This document shows, in pieces, positions 63,090 to 64,000 of a DNA stretch of 64,000 nt (its first letter is position 1; each line of letters starts with the position of its first letter). The DNA lies in NCBI GenBank assembly GCA_030263455.1, contig SZOZ01000010.1, forward strand, positions 62,001-126,000, given 5' to 3'. Below the pieces are notes generated by a model. That model was not told the DNA's origin, ran no database searches, and worked only from the letters and a program-made list of their open reading frames with translations. Both the position numbers and the translations under genes were made by a program. This stretch comes from Synechococcales cyanobacterium CNB. GTDB lineage: Bacteria; Planctomycetota; Phycisphaerae; Phycisphaerales; UBA1924.

Positions 63090-64000
63090 ATGCGAAGCAC
63101 GATGTGTTGGTCGGCCGCGCTCGTTCTGTGCGCGAGCGTCGGTGTGGCAAGCGGGCAGGCCCAACTCGACCTGCCGCGAGGCGAGTTCGTCGAAGTGGCG
63201 CTCGAAAGCGGCGCCCTCGACAACCCCGGCGACAACTGGGCCGCGATCGAACTCGGCGTCGTCTCCGTCGAGGGCGCGGCGTGGCTGCGCCTGCACTTCG
63301 ACGAACTCACCCTGATCGGCGGCAGCCGCCTCAGGGTCACCTCCTCGCTCGACGGCCAGATCCAGACCCACGATGCCGTGTCCGCCTCCGACTGGAACCG
63401 CACCACCGCCTACTTCAACGGCGACCGGGTCACCATCGAAGCCATCCTCGCGCCGCGAACCGCCGGAACCCGCGTCACGCTCCGCCGCGTCTCCGCCGAG
63501 CGTGAGGCGCCCGCATGGCCGAGCGCGCTCTGCGGCATCTGCGTCCCCGACACGCGCGAGCCGACGATGGGTCTCGCGTTCGGGCGGCTCATGCCCGTCG
63601 GGTGCAGCGGCGTCGTGTCCTGCACCAAGAGCGTCGTCCTCTCCGCGGGGCACTGCGTGACAGGCGACCTCGTCGTCCAGTTCAACGTGCCCACGTCGGG
63701 TGCGGACTGCAAGCCAGCCCACCCACCCGTCGAGGACCAGTTCCCCGTCACCTGGGCGCAGTTCGAGAAAGGGGGGGTCGGCAACGACTGGGCCGTGCTG
63801 ACCACCGGCGCCAACAGCGAGGGGCAGACGATCTTCGAGAAGTACAAGGCGATGGCCCCGGTGTCCGAGACCGTCGCCGCTCTCGGCCAGGCCGTGGACG
63901 CCTTCGGCTACGGCGCGGTCGAGGCCCCGGACTGCGAGAAGACCCAGACCCAGCAGCGGAGCGACGGCGTCATCACCCTGGTCAAGGGGAGCCACTACAA
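63090..64000 (+). CDS. Secreted trypsin-like serine protease, cut by the window end
   Basis: At least 303 residues are in the window; no stop is reached. A signal peptide (WSAALVLCASVGVASGQ) is followed by a pro-region (~20-150) and the start of a chymotrypsin-fold protease. The catalytic His is in VVLSAGHCVTGDLVV near residue 188 and the catalytic Asp in GNDWAVLTTG near 233; the Ser motif lies beyond the window. Several Cys (ALCGIC, GCSGVVSC) suggest disulfides. ATG 63090 has GAGGGAG upstream. It continues the run of secreted hydrolases from 51.4 kb. Confidence 0.8.
   Translation, partial: MRSTMCWSAALVLCASVGVASGQAQLDLPRGEFVEVALESGALDNPGDNWAAIELGVVSVEGAAWLRLHFDELTLIGGSRLRVTSSLDGQIQTHDAVSASDWNRTTAYFNGDRVTIEAILAPRTAGTRVTLRRVSAEREAPAWPSALCGICVPDTREPTMGLAFGRLMPVGCSGVVSCTKSVVLSAGHCVTGDLVVQFNVPTSGADCKPAHPPVEDQFPVTWAQFEKGGVGNDWAVLTTGANSEGQTIFEKYKAMAPVSETVAALGQAVDAFGYGAVEAPDCEKTQTQQRSDGVITLVKGSHY

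Noticed and set aside
62955-63995. A 346-codon minus-strand open frame at the window end
   Set aside because: The plus strand encodes a serine protease with signal peptide, ribosome site and His/Asp motifs; the minus frame has no family features.

Overview
The window comes from a high-GC bacterium that is most likely a planctomycete of the class Phycisphaerae. The evidence is a set of secreted proteins ending in paired dockerin-like repeats of the type DFNGDGxVNTLDxLAFLNA with a terminal Gly-Cys, three proteins with a short hydrophobic C-terminal anchor followed by four or five arginines (PEP-CTERM-like), a HYExAFE-motif protein, and a signal peptidase and TatC that both carry large insertions. 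Coding density is very high, four-base ATGA/GTGA overlaps are common, and about ten genes start 5-7 bases after a -10 box, so their transcripts should be leaderless. I see no rRNA, tRNA, CRISPR array, complete prophage or insertion sequence.

Layout. 0.1-7.3 kb: a truncated FG-GAP repeat protein, an MsbA-like ABC exporter and two glycosyltransferases, one a fusion of two GT2 domains. 7.3-11.6 kb (minus strand): two YkgJ-type Cys-cluster proteins, a SpoIIE/RsbU phosphatase, a cyclodeaminase-type protein, D-aminoacyl-tRNA deacylase and an Mla-type ATPase. 11.7-17.3 kb (plus): cysteine desulfurase, a DUF4190-like membrane protein, an MlaF-like ATPase, an MlaD/MCE protein and a lipase-like hydrolase. 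17.3-22.8 kb (minus): a tightly coupled five-gene operon of KamA-family radical SAM aminomutase, CoA-transferase A and B, class III aminotransferase and thiolase. 23-28 kb: a putative PD-(D/E)XK protein, three small membrane or secreted proteins, a PSP1/RicT protein and signal peptidase I. 28-41 kb: secreted proteins, NuoF, a broken HD-domain gene, lysyl-tRNA synthetase, an Rrf2 regulator and an M14 carboxypeptidase. 41.3-44.6 kb: a less GC-rich accessory cluster (unknown secreted protein, Cys-rich protein, MauE/DoxX-like membrane protein, pseudopilin-like protein). 44.6-51 kb: MoxR ATPase, an ECF sigma/anti-sigma/PDZ operon, TatC, TadA and Fpg. 51.4-64 kb: very large secreted proteins (FG-GAP, two zinc metalloproteases, a peptidyl-arginine/agmatine deiminase, a serine protease cut by the window end) and a Na/Pi cotransporter.

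The most interesting system is the five-gene operon at 17.3-22.8 kb. Read in order, its products would turn an alpha-amino acid into a beta-amino acid, then a 3-oxo acid, then a 3-oxoacyl-CoA, and finally acetyl-CoA plus an acyl-CoA. The aminomutase appears to lack the two aspartates that bind the lysine side chain in clostridial lysine 2,3-aminomutase and has an arginine at one of those positions. The thiolase and CoA-transferase resemble PcaF and PcaIJ. I therefore infer an acidic substrate such as glutamate or 2-aminoadipate, in a route I do not recognise as described.
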